NCBI RefSeq assembly: GCF_006149005.1
Contig: NZ_VBSL01000022.1
Location: 18,690-82,689, forward strand
Direction: 5' to 3'
Origin: Larkinella sp. C7
GTDB lineage: Bacteria > Bacteroidota > Bacteroidia > Cytophagales > Spirosomataceae
Length of the DNA stretch: 64,000 nt
In this document: one piece after another, positions 63,797 to 64,000 of the stretch
How the letters are laid out: every line of letters begins with the position of its first letter
Numbering within the stretch: position 1 is the first letter of the stretch
Notes under the pieces: generated by a model
Seen by the model: only the letters and a program-made list of their open reading frames with translations
Database searches by the model: none
What the model was told of the DNA's origin: nothing
Translations under genes and position numbers: made by a program

Positions 63797-64000
63797 TTAA
63801 TTCTTATTCGCTCCTCCCTGCCGGGCGGGTGGCTGCGTCGTCTGCTGCTGTTGCTGCATCGGATTCGGACCCTGTGGCGCGAATGGACTGCGTTGCTGCT
63901 TGTAAAGCTGAAAACGCGTCGGCTTCGAAACCCGGGGGAACGAATTATTTTCGGCATCGATGTCGGCGATTTCCTGGAATGGATCGAGCGTCCACTGCGT
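63797..64000 (-). CDS. M1-family metallopeptidase, C-terminal end (partial)
   Basis: The minus-strand frame runs from the window edge to TAA at 63797-63799 (67 residues). The segment WTLDPFQEIADIDAENNSFP followed by RFQLYKQQ resembles the C-terminal end of Bacteroidota M1 aminopeptidase-like proteins. A Gln/Pro-rich tail (MQQQQQTTQPP) ends it. The catalytic domain lies outside the window, so activity cannot be judged. Confidence 0.6.
   Translation of the reverse strand, partial: TQWTLDPFQEIADIDAENNSFPRVSKPTRFQLYKQQRSPFAPQGPNPMQQQQQTTQPPARQGGANKN

Overview
The window looks like chromosomal DNA of a Bacteroidota bacterium, most likely a Cytophagales member near Spirosoma or Larkinella (inference). 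The evidence is T9SS-type C-terminal sorting domains, TAnnTTTG (-7) promoter elements, little visible Shine-Dalgarno sequence, a TonB/ExbB/ExbD/ExbD operon with a PstS-like lipoprotein and a TPR protein, a short NuoG, and a DUF4199 protein.

Layout. (1) 1-6.1 kb: a PepSY/flavodoxin/FAD reductase convergent with an ApbE flavin transferase, then an exported pair made of a cysteine-less formylglycine-enzyme-like protein and a Tat-exported Gfo/Idh/MocA oxidoreductase. (2) 6.3-10.1 kb: housekeeping genes (Uup-type ABC-F ATPase, DedA, Fur-family regulator, gamma carbonic anhydrase). (3) 10.3-28.3 kb: a co-directional Wzx/Wzy capsule or exopolysaccharide locus with export protein, chain-length protein, Gmd, flippase, seven putative glycosyl- or methyltransferase genes, polymerase, initiating sugar-phosphate transferase and Wzi. 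It includes two tandem paralogous transferases sharing an 83-bp near-identical tract. (4) 28.4-37.9 kb: a minus-strand complex I operon nuoABCDE-phyH-FGHIJ. It stops at nuoJ without nuoKLMN and carries a phytanoyl-CoA-dioxygenase-like gene between nuoE and nuoF. (5) 38.0-44.7 kb: two tandem T9SS-secreted SGNH esterases, then obgE and adk. (6) 44.9-50.8 kb: the TonB energy-transduction operon. (7) 51.4-53.1 kb: an MFS transporter and a small secreted protein. (8) 53.4-62.4 kb: a glucuronate/xylan side-chain locus (RraA-like, galactonate-dehydratase-like enolase member, UxuA, GH67 alpha-glucuronidase, SDR, TIM-barrel isomerase, second enolase member), most members carrying export signals. (9) 62.4-64 kb: a membrane-tethered LuxR-type regulator with a DUF4199 protein, tRNA-Pro(GGG), and the end of an M1 peptidase.

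The most striking unexplained signal is a class of long intergenic inverted repeats (arms 11-36 bp, several perfect). They sit almost wall-to-wall in gaps between co-directional genes. Gap lengths cluster near 100 bp; arms usually begin 2-18 nt after a stop codon and end 13-40 nt before the next start. Arm sequences differ between loci but share a style: each arm is built from a short degenerate word repeated two or more times. A few loci share words with each other. They lack terminator T-tracts, and some lie inside the nuo and capsule operons.

All functional calls come from reading motifs and context. No database search was run.
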